The translations under genes were made by a program, and so were the position numbers. From NCBI GenBank assembly GCA_035362335.1, contig DAOSDL010000026.1:1-64000 (forward strand): 64,000 nt of DNA, read 5' to 3'. Positions within the stretch are counted from its first letter, which is position 1. The number at the start of each line of letters is the position of its first letter. Positions 34,308 to 43,800 of the stretch are shown one piece after another. This DNA comes from JAOSJT01 sp035362335. Lineage in GTDB: Bacteria; Bacteroidota; Ignavibacteria; SZUA-365. A model generated the notes under the pieces. That model was not told the origin of the DNA. It searched no databases and saw nothing but the letters and a program-made list of their open reading frames with translations.

Positions 34308-35405
34308 TCAGAGTTTTCTGTCCTTCCACACCACCTTGCCGCCCAGCAACACGACGAACGGGAGGGCGGTGACATAGATCAGGTAGTACAGTTCGAACAG
34401 GGGGAAATACCTGTACAGGCGCGTCTGGCCGAGGCGTCGCAGCGGATACCAGAGCAGCGTCGCATCGCCGAGAGCCTTGCCCGCCAGCCCCAGGCCCAGG
34501 GCCCAGAGTGGCAGCCCCAGAAACGGCAGTACGAGTATCGCGGCGTTCATCAGGAAGCCAATACTCATGATGCCGAAGCCGACGGGGTGAATGTCCAGAC
34601 CGCCTCTCCCCCAACGCTTCTTTTGCCGGTACAATTCCTTGAAATTCGCGCAAGGTTCGCTCCACACCAGCGTGGCGGGCTCCACGGGATAGCGGACCTT
34701 CCACGACGTGCGATAGGCGATGGCCTTGAGCAGGAAAAAATCCTCTGTCACGCTGAAGCCCACACCTTCATAACCGCCGACATCATCGTAGGCCGCGCGG
34801 CGGTACGACATATTATTGCCCACCGCGCTCAGGGTGTACCCCCAGCCCACACCCGCTGATGCGATGGTGAGCAAATAGGCCCAATCCACGGCCTGCATGC
34901 CGGAAAACGCACCATTGTTTTTGATCAATGTGAAGCCACACACCGATCCCGTGTGCTCGTCGTATTGCTCGACCGTACGTTCCACCCAATCCGGCGGTAC
35001 AACGCAGTCCGCATCGGTGGTGAGAATGATTTCGCCGTTGCTTCGCGCAATGGCCTGCGCAATGGCGTTGGCCTTGCCCTTGAGGCCATGCGGTGAACCT
35101 TCGGTGCGAAGCACGCGCATATGCGGTGTGCGCTCGGCGCAGCGCAGCATGATGTCCTGCGTGGCGTCGGTGGATTGGTCGTCCACCACAAGAATTTCCA
35201 TACTGCCGGGATAGCGCAGCGCCGACAGCGAAGCGAGGCATTGCTCGATCACGGCTTCCTCGTTTCTCGCGGCGAGAATGACGCTGACGGACGGGCGCGA
35301 CGCATGCGCGGCCGGCGTGGTGGCCCGTCGCGCTCCCGTGGCGAACAAGGTGATTTTCAGCAGATACAACACGAGCAAGACGAACATCAGCCAGACCAGC
35401 AGCAT
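34308..35405 (-). CDS. Family 2 glycosyltransferase, membrane-bound
   Basis: A 365-aa protein with an N-terminal membrane helix, a GT-A catalytic domain (VVDDQSTD, then the metal motif TTDADCVVP, then the QKKRWGRGG product-binding motif), and three or four C-terminal membrane helices. This layout is that of processive or lipid-linked sugar transferases (BcsA/poly-GlcNAc/hyaluronan-like). It starts by a one-base overlap (tgatg) with the polysaccharide deacetylase stop. Together they suggest synthesis and deacetylation of an exopolysaccharide or surface glycan. Confidence 0.92.
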   Translation of the reverse strand: MLLVWLMFVLLVLYLLKITLFATGARRATTPAAHASRPSVSVILAARNEEAVIEQCLASLSALRYPGSMEILVVDDQSTDATQDIMLRCAERTPHMRVLRTEGSPHGLKGKANAIAQAIARSNGEIILTTDADCVVPPDWVERTVEQYDEHTGSVCGFTLIKNNGAFSGMQAVDWAYLLTIASAGVGWGYTLSAVGNNMSYRRAAYDDVGGYEGVGFSVTEDFFLLKAIAYRTSWKVRYPVEPATLVWSEPCANFKELYRQKKRWGRGGLDIHPVGFGIMSIGFLMNAAILVLPFLGLPLWALGLGLAGKALGDATLLWYPLRRLGQTRLYRYFPLFELYYLIYVTALPFVVLLGGKVVWKDRKL

Positions 35406-36076
35406 CACGCACGCTCCACATTCGCAAACTGATACGGTAAGAGGTCCTTTTCCTTCATCGCTCGAGCCACGGCGGCCAGGAGCAGCGGTACGGAATCACG
35501 GGAACGCGCATTGTCATGCAGCACGAGTATATCCCCGCCCTGTACATCGCGGATGCACGCCAGTATACTGCCACCCGTGACCGCGGACGCGAACTCCCTC
35601 GGCATGCGGCTCCACAGCACCACCGAGCAACCTTCCGCGCGGATGACGGGGATGTGCAGCGGATTCACTCGTCCGAACGGCGGCCGGTACCAACGTGGAC
35701 GCACACCTGTGCAGTGTTCGATGGCGTCGAGAGAGCGCAGCACATCCTCGCGTACGGTATTCGCGCGCGCGAAACTCCTATCCTCATGTCTATGGCCGTG
35801 ACTGGCCACGGTATGCCCCAGCGCCACGATATCCCGCACGAGGCCGGGATGGCGCAGCACCTCGTCTCCGGTGAGGAAAAAGGTGGCGCGCATCTTCAAC
35901 ATTTCGAGCGTGCGCAGCACCGACGGCGTGCCCCGCGGAGTGGGTCCGTCGTCGATGGTCACCGCCACCGCGTGCGTATCCGACAGGCGATGCAGCGTAC
36001 CTGGCAGCAGCATGGGCAGTCGCGACACGAGCGTGGTGACTGCGGAATGGTATGTTCCGGCGATGCGCTGTTTCAT
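35405..36076 (-). CDS. Polysaccharide deacetylase (NodB/CE4)
   Basis: A 223-aa protein with the CE4 motifs: TIDDGPT (catalytic and metal Asp), SHGHRHEDRS (the two metal His), RPPFG, and the C-terminal LHDN histidine. No signal peptide is clear, though the N-terminus is mildly hydrophobic. CE4 enzymes remove N-acetyl groups from GlcNAc polymers or peptidoglycan. It overlaps the glycosyltransferase start by one base, so it probably edits that enzyme's product. Confidence 0.94.
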   Translation of the reverse strand: MKQRIAGTYHSAVTTLVSRLPMLLPGTLHRLSDTHAVAVTIDDGPTPRGTPSVLRTLEMLKMRATFFLTGDEVLRHPGLVRDIVALGHTVASHGHRHEDRSFARANTVREDVLRSLDAIEHCTGVRPRWYRPPFGRVNPLHIPVIRAEGCSVVLWSRMPREFASAVTGGSILACIRDVQGGDILVLHDNARSRDSVPLLLAAVARAMKEKDLLPYQFANVERA

Positions 36077-36128
36077 GAAAGCATCGAAATGGTGAACGAC
36101 GGAAAATGATACGGCGAATCGGCGAGTA

Positions 36129-37004
36129 TTAAAAATCGACGGTAAATCCGGGTCCCCAGTACGACCAATGACGATCGAAATATTCGCCGTGCTGGCTTAC
36201 GCCGTGATACAGCGCCACGAAGAGATTGACGCCCCTCCCCCGCCAGGTGCCGAATTTGACACCGATTTGCGCTCCATGCGCGGCGGTGACCGCGGTCATG
36301 TCCACCGTGCGCAGATCATAGGCGACGTACGGGGTGACACCATCGGCCGGTCCCTCCACCCACGCGGCCTCGACGCCCGCCTGCACGCCGAAAGTGCCGA
36401 GGTCGGAGGGATCGACATGGTAGATGTACTGCGCGCCAAGATACAGCCGCAGCGCCTCCGTCCACTCCACGGCGCCGACAAGGTCGAAAAACTCCCTGCT
36501 GTACACGCGCGGCAACTGATCGTCGCGCCAGCGTGCCGCGGTTTTATCGTAACTACCATCGGCGAGATGCGCGCTGATGTGACTGAGGCGAAAGCGCGCC
36601 GAAGCCGTCCAATCGCCGTTCACCGCATGCCGCCACGAGGCATTGACCCCGAAGAGATAATCCACGGCATCGACGGGAAAGTGGAAATCCTTCTCCCGCC
36701 GCAGCGAGGTCCAGGTGAAAAACTCGGCGCCCACGGCCACGGTGTGCCGCCCGCTTTCCCACGACGCGTCCCACAGATCCACGGCATTGCCGATATCCAG
36801 GCGCAAGCGCTCCTCGCCCACCAGCGACACGGCGCCCATGCGGGCTTCCACGTGATGCGCTATCAATACGGGAAAGAGCAAACGTCCGGGCGGCATCGCG
36901 CGTGCGCTGTCGGCCCCGCCGGCTTCCGCCGCGCTCCGGGCGAGCGGGAGGAGCAGGAGCGCGCTCAATGCCAGCACGGCCGGCGTATGGGTGCCTCTAC
37001 TCAT
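36129..37004 (-). CDS. DUF1207-like outer-membrane protein
   Basis: A 291-aa exported protein. The ATG at 37004 begins a signal peptide (MSRGTHTPAVLALSALLLLP). The mature part starts LLFPVLIAHHVEARMG and alternates Trp/Tyr/Phe as in a beta-barrel, ending in an aromatic residue (FTVDF), which is typical of outer-membrane insertion. The pattern resembles DUF1207, a family of unknown function in FCB and related bacteria. It overlaps the small acidic gene upstream by 8 bases. Confidence 0.75.
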   Translation of the reverse strand: MSRGTHTPAVLALSALLLLPLARSAAEAGGADSARAMPPGRLLFPVLIAHHVEARMGAVSLVGEERLRLDIGNAVDLWDASWESGRHTVAVGAEFFTWTSLRREKDFHFPVDAVDYLFGVNASWRHAVNGDWTASARFRLSHISAHLADGSYDKTAARWRDDQLPRVYSREFFDLVGAVEWTEALRLYLGAQYIYHVDPSDLGTFGVQAGVEAAWVEGPADGVTPYVAYDLRTVDMTAVTAAHGAQIGVKFGTWRGRGVNLFVALYHGVSQHGEYFDRHWSYWGPGFTVDF

Positions 37005-37251
37005 CGTCGTCCTCGGGAAACATGTCCTTGCCCTCGATGTCATCATCCGCCACAAACAGGCGCGAGCACATGTCCCCGTCGAAACGTCCGCTGCGCACGC
37101 AATTGTCGAAGCGGCGGTGCAGGGCATCCACATCCTTGCCTTCGTCGTTCACGGCCAGATCGTCCATGTCGTCGCAGTTCAGGCAGAACGTGACATCCTG
37201 TGCTTCATCCTCCTGCCGTTGCGCTTCGGGTTGTGCTTTCTTGCGTTTCAT
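36997..37251 (-). CDS. Small acidic protein of unknown function
   Basis: An 84-aa protein with a Lys/Arg/Gln-rich start, two pairs of cysteines (FCLNC near 23, then DNC and DMC near 50-60), and a very acidic Asp/Glu tail. The cysteines could bind zinc. A good TAAGGA precedes the ATG at 37251, and the stop overlaps the DUF1207 gene by 8 bases. Together these argue that it is a real gene. No homologue is recalled and no function is proposed. Confidence 0.6.
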   Translation of the reverse strand: MKRKKAQPEAQRQEDEAQDVTFCLNCDDMDDLAVNDEGKDVDALHRRFDNCVRSGRFDGDMCSRLFVADDDIEGKDMFPEDDDE

Positions 37252-37378
37252 AGGTCCTTACAACTCACCTTGCTCCCAATATAAAGGTTCGCCGTGAATT
37301 ATGAACACGCGGTCGCGCGTGCCCGACTTCTTCCGCGCTGCTGCTTCCCTGTTCCCCGACCGATACACGTCCGGCGCA

Positions 37379-38554
37379 TCACTCATTGCGCATGGTACTC
37401 GCATACACCAGCGCGTCGCGGCCGAAGCGGCGGCGAATGCTGTCGATACCGGCGTAGAGGCGGTCGTAGCGCTGCTCCTCTTCCTCGAAAAGAAAGAGCT
37501 GTCCGTAATCCTCGATCAGCTCGGAGGTGCTGATGCCCAGCAGACGGATGCGCACGCGGCGCGTGTACAGGGCGCGGAAGCAGCGCTCGGCCAGGGCGTA
37601 AATGCCGTGGTCGGTGTTGGTGTGGTCGCAGCGCAGACTTTTGGTCACGGTCACGAAATCGGCGTAGCGCAGTTTGAGTGTGACATGCGCGGTGAGCAGC
37701 CGTTCCTTGCGCAAATCGTGACCGATGCGCTGGGCCAGATGCTTGAGTGTGCCCAGCATGACGAGCGGATCGAGCACATCCTCGAGATAGGTGTGCTCGG
37801 CGCCGAGGGATTTGCGGCGGCGGTACGGCAGAATGGGCGAATGGTCGATGCCGCGCGCATGCTCGTGCAGCGTGCGTCCGGTTTTTCCGTACATGTTGCT
37901 GAACAACTGCATCGGCAAACGCGCGATACCGCCGATGCGCGGAATACCCATCGACAGCAGTTCGCGCTCGAGCACATCGCCCACACCGGGCAACACCGCG
38001 ATGGGATGCGGCGCGAGAAAATCCTGCTCGCCGCCGTCGGGTATGCGTAAATCGCCCATGCGCTTGCCGATGTTGGTGGCCACCTTCGCCACCAGCTTGT
38101 TGCGTGCCACACCGTAGGTCAACGGCAGGCGCAATTCCCCCATGATGGTGTGCTTGACCTTGCGCGTCCAACCGTCCTCCGACCCCATGATGCGACCGCA
38201 ACCACTGAGATCGAGGTAGAATTCATCGATCGAAGCTTTTTCCATCACCGGCACGAAGTCCTCGAGGATCTCGGACACGCGCTCGGAATACATGGAGTAA
38301 TGCGTGAAATGCGGATGCAGAAACACCGCCTTCGGACACAGTTCGTAGGCCTGGCGCAGGGGCATGGCCGAGTGAATGCCGTACATGCGCGCCTCGCGCG
38401 AACATCCCGCCACCACACCGCGCTGAAACGGCGTGCCCCCCACCACCACGGGACGCCCGTTGAGCGAGGGATCCATCAGACGCTCGACGGAAACGAAAAA
38501 CGTGTCCATATCCAGATGCATGCAGCGCGTCGGCGCGGCAATCCGTTCATCCAT
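37379..38554 (-). CDS. dinB: DNA polymerase IV (Y-family)
   Basis: A 391-aa translesion polymerase. Catalytic residues are in LDMDTFFVSVERL and KASIDEFYLDLSG, and the YSERVSEIL palm helix follows. The helix-hairpin-helix (VLPGVGDVLERELLSMGI) and little-finger domain follow. The ATG at 38554 (MDERIA) places the first catalytic Asp at about residue 15; an upstream in-frame start at 38587 is also possible. In many bacteria it is under SOS control, and a 12-nt palindrome lies 28 bases upstream of the chosen start. Confidence 0.96.
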   Translation of the reverse strand: MDERIAAPTRCMHLDMDTFFVSVERLMDPSLNGRPVVVGGTPFQRGVVAGCSREARMYGIHSAMPLRQAYELCPKAVFLHPHFTHYSMYSERVSEILEDFVPVMEKASIDEFYLDLSGCGRIMGSEDGWTRKVKHTIMGELRLPLTYGVARNKLVAKVATNIGKRMGDLRIPDGGEQDFLAPHPIAVLPGVGDVLERELLSMGIPRIGGIARLPMQLFSNMYGKTGRTLHEHARGIDHSPILPYRRRKSLGAEHTYLEDVLDPLVMLGTLKHLAQRIGHDLRKERLLTAHVTLKLRYADFVTVTKSLRCDHTNTDHGIYALAERCFRALYTRRVRIRLLGISTSELIEDYGQLFLFEEEEQRYDRLYAGIDSIRRRFGRDALVYASTMRNE

Positions 38555-38581
38555 GCTTGCTATCCTCACACACACAAGGTT

Positions 38582-38593
38582 AGACATTTGTCT
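38582..38593. promoter_or_regulatory. Palindrome AGACA-TT-TGTCT upstream of dinB
   Basis: A 12-nt inverted repeat with perfect 5-nt arms, 28 bases from the dinB start codon and in the divergent region 38555-38837 shared with the OmpA-type gene. A position this close to a DNA-damage gene is where an SOS-type repressor would bind. It matches no LexA box I can name with confidence. If the longer dinB start at 38587 were used, the site would lie inside the start region. Confidence 0.4.
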
Positions 38594-38837
38594 GCCTCAT
38601 GCTACGCAAATTCGAGGGGAATGTCAATGGCGGAACGCGGGGAGTGAAGGAAAATATTCGTGGAAGAGGCGTCGCGCGATGTATCATTTCCCGTATTCGC
38701 GGTGTCATTCTTTCTTGTGGACCAATGCCATGGAAACACGCCCGACGACGCGCACGGTTTTCATATCAGCATGGCGCGGAGTAATTTGCAGAACATTCCG
38801 GACATTGGTCCATTCCACTCCACAAGGCAGGATCGAC

Positions 38838-40832
38838 GTGCGAAAATTGGTTACGGGATTGCTCCCGCTTCTGCTGTTTCCCGCATGTATCATCACTGTT
38901 CCGGCGCAGGACCGGGGCGTTCCCATCGAGGAACGACCGGCGGTCGGTATCATGGGAGGCGTGCTGCTCAATCGCCACGGGGCGGATTTTTCAAAATTTC
39001 CCGGCATCCCGAGTTGTTGCACCGGGTATGACGGGGGCGATGGAACAGGGCTCGGTTTCGGCATCGTGTACGAAACCCGCATCGACGAGCGCTGGTCGCT
39101 GGATTTGCTGCTGCGTTACGCCGACTACTCGGCCACGCTGAGCACCGAGGAGTACATTGGTCCGGTGCTCACGCCGCGCGGACCCGAGGCGGCCGCGGTG
39201 GAGCATCGCATCGAGAGTGCGACGCAGGCGGTGGATTTCCGTCCCACGCTCGGTTTCCGGCCCTTCACGGGGCTCGGTTTCGCGCTGTTCGCCGGCACGC
39301 ATCTCGGCTATCTGATGACGAACGACATGCATCAAACCGAGGAATTGCTGCGTCCGGCCGACGTGAGCTTCGCGGATTTGCAGCGCGTGCGCAACGACGT
39401 CGAGGGCGCGGTGCCCGGAGGATCGTCGCTGTACGCGGCCTTCGCCACAGGTGTGCGCTGGCCGTTCATGATCGGCGGCAATGTGGCGTTGCGGCCTGAA
39501 TTCGCCGTGCGCCTGGCGGCCACGCAACTCAGCGGCGATGTGAATTGGAGCGCGCATGGCATCGAGGGTGGCCTCGCGGTGCTGTACCATATTCCCGAAC
39601 CGCCTCCCCCTCCTCCTCCTCCGCCACCACCACCGCCACCCGCCATCGATGCGGGACTGCGCGTGCTGGCGCGCGCGGCCGACGGCAGTGTGCGCGATGA
39701 TGCGCGCGTGATCGTCGACCGTTTGACGCAAAGCGAATTATTCCCGCTGCTGCCGTATGTGTTTTTCGCCCAGGGATCGCACGATCTGGATTCCACCTCG
39801 ATGCGGCGTCTCGATGCGGGTGGAACGCGCGGCTTCAACGAATCGGCCCTGCCCAACAACACGCTCGGCGTGTACGCCGAATTGCTCAACATCGTGGGTG
39901 CGCGCATGCGCTCGACACCCGCATCGACGCTCACCATCACGGGCTGCAACAATGGCACGGGCGTGGAGAAAAACAATCGCGAACTCTCGCGGCGCCGCGC
40001 CGAAGTGGTGCGCGACTATTTGCGGGACGTCTGGGGCATCGACGCCCGGCGCCTCGTGGTGAAAACGCGCAACCTTCCCGAGCAGTCCCCGTCGGTGGAA
40101 TCGCTTGAAGGACAACAGGAAGCGCGCCGCGTGGAATTGACCTCCAACGATCGCTCGGTTGTGGCGCCGGTGCGCTGGCAGGAAGTGGAACAAAGCGTGT
40201 CCACCCCCGTGCTGCTGCTGCGTCCCGCCGTGCTCGCCGAATCGGGCGTGCGGCGCTGGTCGCTGCGTGTGACGCGCGGCGAGGAACAGTACGCCTCGTT
40301 CAACGGCGAAGGCGACGTACCGGCCGAGTTGGAGTGGCGCATCGACACCACGCGTATTCCGCCGGCGGGCAGCGTGGTGCAGGCGTTGCTGGACATCGAG
40401 GACAGGGCCGGTCAGCGGCGCACCGCGCAGGTGTCCCTGCCGTTTGAAACGGAAACCCGCACAACCGAAGTCTTCGAGCAGCAGGGCAACCGCCGCATCG
40501 ACCGCTTCAGCTTGATTCTCTTCGATTTCAAGAGCAGCGCGGTGGGTGGCGAGAACCAGCGCATTCTCGATATCGTGGGTGAGGCCATCACGCCGCGATC
40601 CAAGGTGGAAATTTTCGGCTTCGCGGATCGCACCGGCAATCCCGAAATCAACCGCACGCTTGCGCTCGAGCGCTGCAATGCCGTGCAACAGGCGCTGGGC
40701 AACCGCCTGCGTGGCGCCGCGGTGGAATTGCACGCCGTGGGCAGCGACCGCCTGCTCTTCGACAATGACATTCCCGAAGGCCGCAACTACTGCCGTACCG
40801 TGCAGATCGTTGTGGAAACCGGTCTCGACTGA
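38838..40832 (+). CDS. Barrel / polyproline / double-OmpA envelope protein
   Basis: A 664-aa exported protein. The GTG start at 38838 follows an AGGCAGGA and opens a signal peptide (MRKLVTGLLPLLLFPACIITVPAQ). Residues about 30-250 look like an outer-membrane beta-barrel. Then comes a run of 14 prolines (39600-39642), and two OmpA-like peptidoglycan-binding domains (YVFFAQGSHDLDSTS and the C-terminal FGFADRTGNPEINR region). The first OmpA domain is clearly paralogous to that of the 32041 protein (AEVVRDYLRDVWG compared with AEAVRDYLRLVWG). It is followed after 26 bases by the 1671-aa T9SS protein. Polyproline needs EF-P, encoded at 22596. Confidence 0.88.
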   Translation: MRKLVTGLLPLLLFPACIITVPAQDRGVPIEERPAVGIMGGVLLNRHGADFSKFPGIPSCCTGYDGGDGTGLGFGIVYETRIDERWSLDLLLRYADYSATLSTEEYIGPVLTPRGPEAAAVEHRIESATQAVDFRPTLGFRPFTGLGFALFAGTHLGYLMTNDMHQTEELLRPADVSFADLQRVRNDVEGAVPGGSSLYAAFATGVRWPFMIGGNVALRPEFAVRLAATQLSGDVNWSAHGIEGGLAVLYHIPEPPPPPPPPPPPPPPAIDAGLRVLARAADGSVRDDARVIVDRLTQSELFPLLPYVFFAQGSHDLDSTSMRRLDAGGTRGFNESALPNNTLGVYAELLNIVGARMRSTPASTLTITGCNNGTGVEKNNRELSRRRAEVVRDYLRDVWGIDARRLVVKTRNLPEQSPSVESLEGQQEARRVELTSNDRSVVAPVRWQEVEQSVSTPVLLLRPAVLAESGVRRWSLRVTRGEEQYASFNGEGDVPAELEWRIDTTRIPPAGSVVQALLDIEDRAGQRRTAQVSLPFETETRTTEVFEQQGNRRIDRFSLILFDFKSSAVGGENQRILDIVGEAITPRSKVEIFGFADRTGNPEINRTLALERCNAVQQALGNRLRGAAVELHAVGSDRLLFDNDIPEGRNYCRTVQIVVETGLD

Positions 40833-40858
40833 TCGCCGAACGAAGAAAGGATGATGCG

Positions 40859-43800
40859 ATGAAAACCCTGCTCCGTACCTTCCTGCTTGCTGTCGTTCTC
40901 ACAACGTCCGCCCGCGCGCAGATCACCTTCACCGTGGTGGATACCGACGGGTCGAATTATCCGGATGTCAAGGTCCGCTTCGAGACCAAGGATGCCGCCA
41001 ACAAGTACATTCTCGATTACGCACCATCGGATTTCACTGTGGTGGAGAATGGCATTCCGCGTCCGGTGATTTCGGTGAGTTGTCCGCCGCCGCTGACGCC
41101 GGTGATGTCGATGACGTTGACCTTCGACATTTCCTTCAGCATGAGCATCGACAACCGCCTGCCCAATCTCAAGGCGGCGTCGACACAGCTCATTCAGGAC
41201 ATGAGTCTCCCTCCCGCGGGGGTGGGAATCAACACCTTCAGCGATGCTCCGGCGGTGCGCTTGCAGTACACCTCGGACAAGGCCGCGGTGCTGGCGTCCA
41301 TCGACTCGCTGCGGGCGAGCGGCGGTGGTACGGACTTTCTCACCGCGTTCATGGATCCCACCGCCGGATCCATCGCCTTCACAGCGAATCGTCCCGGAGC
41401 GCGCTACATCATTTTCATGACCGACGCTTTCGAGAGCATGACCACGGCGCAGGAGAATCAGATCATCAACGCGGCGCGCGCGGCCAATATCAAGGTGTTC
41501 ACTGTATCGCTCAGTCCCAACACCATCAACATGAACCTGCGCCGTATCGCCACGCAAACGGGCGGCGCCTGGTTCGAGGATGTGACCACGGCCGACAAGG
41601 CAAAGGCCATATTCAAGCAAATCGGCGAGCAGATTTTCCAATACCTCCCCTGCGAATTGATTTACCGCACCGATGGCTGTGACACCGAGCGCATGGTGGA
41701 AGTCACCATTCGCAAGAACAACCGCACGGTGACACGCAGCGCGACGGTGAGCGTGCCCGCGAACAAGATTGTATCGCTCGACGCTCCCGCGCCGCTCATC
41801 GACTACGGCGCAGTGCCGGCCGGTCAGACGCTGAACAAGGATATCGTGATCGCGGCGCGCAACGGCAGTATCACTGTGCAAAGCATCAGCTCGCCGGAAT
41901 CCGGTTTCCGCATCCTGGATTACGGAGGCACCGCTCCTCCATTCACGCTGACCGCGGGACAGACGCGCAGCATTCGCGTGCAATACCGTCCGGTGACCAC
42001 TGACCGTCTCAATGCGCGGCTCGTCATTGTTTCCGACGCTCCCTGTCAGGAAACCATCACGCTCACCGGCGGCGTGTACGACCCGGCACCGCTCAAGCTC
42101 ATAGCGCCCAACGGCGGCGAGAAGCTGTTCTCGGGCGGCATGTTCCGCAGCACATGGACGGGCATCAGCGCCACCACGCCGGCGGAATTGCTCTACAGCA
42201 CCGACGCCGGCGACACATGGATGAAAATCAGCGACAATGTGTACAACTACGGATACAATTGGCGCGTACCCAACACACCGAGCACCACCTGCCTCGGATT
42301 GGTGACGACGAAGGAAGAGCGTATCACGCAGCTCGATGCGGGCTGGTCCATGCAGCAGCCTTCGACCATCACGGCAATCGCCGTGGCGCACTCGGGCACG
42401 CTTACCGCTTTGGCATTGCAAAACGGACAGATCAAGCTCTTTTATCCGAAAGACGGCGCTTTCGTCACCATTCTTGCAGGACATAGTGGCGGCACCTCCG
42501 ATCTGGCTTTTTCACCTGACATGCATCAACTCGCCTCCTCCGGTGCCGACGGCACGGTGAAGATCTGGGACATGCAGACCGGAGCGTTGCTCCGCACGCT
42601 CACCGGACTGTCGGGCGACGTGCACAGCGTACGCTATTCGCTCGACGGATCGCTGCTCGCCGCCTCGAACGCCTCCACCGTGATTCTCTGGCAGACGAAC
42701 AACTGGGGCGAGCGCTGGCGGCACAATGGCGACAGTGGCGCCGATGGCGGTATCGCCATTGATCCGCGAAATGCCTGGGTGGCTTCCACTGCAGGCAATC
42801 GCATCGCCATTCTCGACATTGCCAATGGCAATCGCGTGCAGAATCTGACCGGCCACGGCGGACCGGTTCGCGCCATCGATATTTCGCATGAAGGTTCGGT
42901 GCTCGCCAGCGCCTCCGACGATCGCACCGTCCGCCTCTGGAACACCATCACCTGGTCGCAGATCATGTCGCTCACCGGCCACACCGATGCCGTGCGCTCG
43001 GTGCAGCTGACCAATGCCGGCGTGCGAGTGATCAGCGGATCGCGCGACCACACGGTCCGTATCTGGGATGGTCGCGATGGCACGCTGAAGTATACGCTGC
43101 AAGGCCACAGCGACGATGTGCTGGCTGCGGTGGTGGATCATCGCATCAAGTATGTGCTCTCGGGTGGCTCCGATCGCGGATTGCGCATCTGGGGTTACGT
43201 GCCCCCGTTGGCGGATAAAAGCGACAGTCTCTGGACCATCATCACCACGGTCACTTCGCTGGATTACGAGATGGAGCCCTTCGAAGCGCTGCAATGTCCG
43301 GACACCTGGTCGGACAGCGAAGTGGTGCTTCGCAACATCGGCAATCAGGTGGTGAACATCACCAGCATGACCATCGACGGTCAGGACAAGGATCTGTTTA
43401 CCGTCCGCGATGGTTTTACCATTCCACCAACGGTGACGCTGCAACCCGAGGACACGCTGGCTATTCCGCTGCGCTTTTTCCCGACGCGCACCGGATCGTT
43501 TACTGCCGAGTTGGTCTTCGAAACCAACATCCCCGGCAGCCCCCAGTTTGCCATTCCACTCACCGGGCACAAAGACAGCATCCGTCTGGAAATCGATCCG
43601 GATACACTGTTCGCTGGTGAAATGTATCAATGCAGCGAGGCGGTGTATCTGCCTGTGGTGCTGACCAATGCAGGCACGGCCACCATCGTGGCGGATTCGA
43701 TGGCGAGTTCGATGGGAGGCGCCCTCTCCTTCTCGGGTATGCTGTCCCGCATTCTGTTACCGGGTCAATCCGACACGGTGCTCGTCCGCGTGGCGCCTGT

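Noticed and set aside
34189..34377. Small plus-strand frame with a signal-like segment
   Set aside because: It overlaps the 3' end of the glycosyltransferase gene on the other strand and has no convincing ribosome site.
40787..43630. Minus-strand frames of 565 and 372 codons opposite the WD40/VWA gene
   Set aside because: They are antisense to a continuous plus-strand frame with clear VWA and WD40 motifs.
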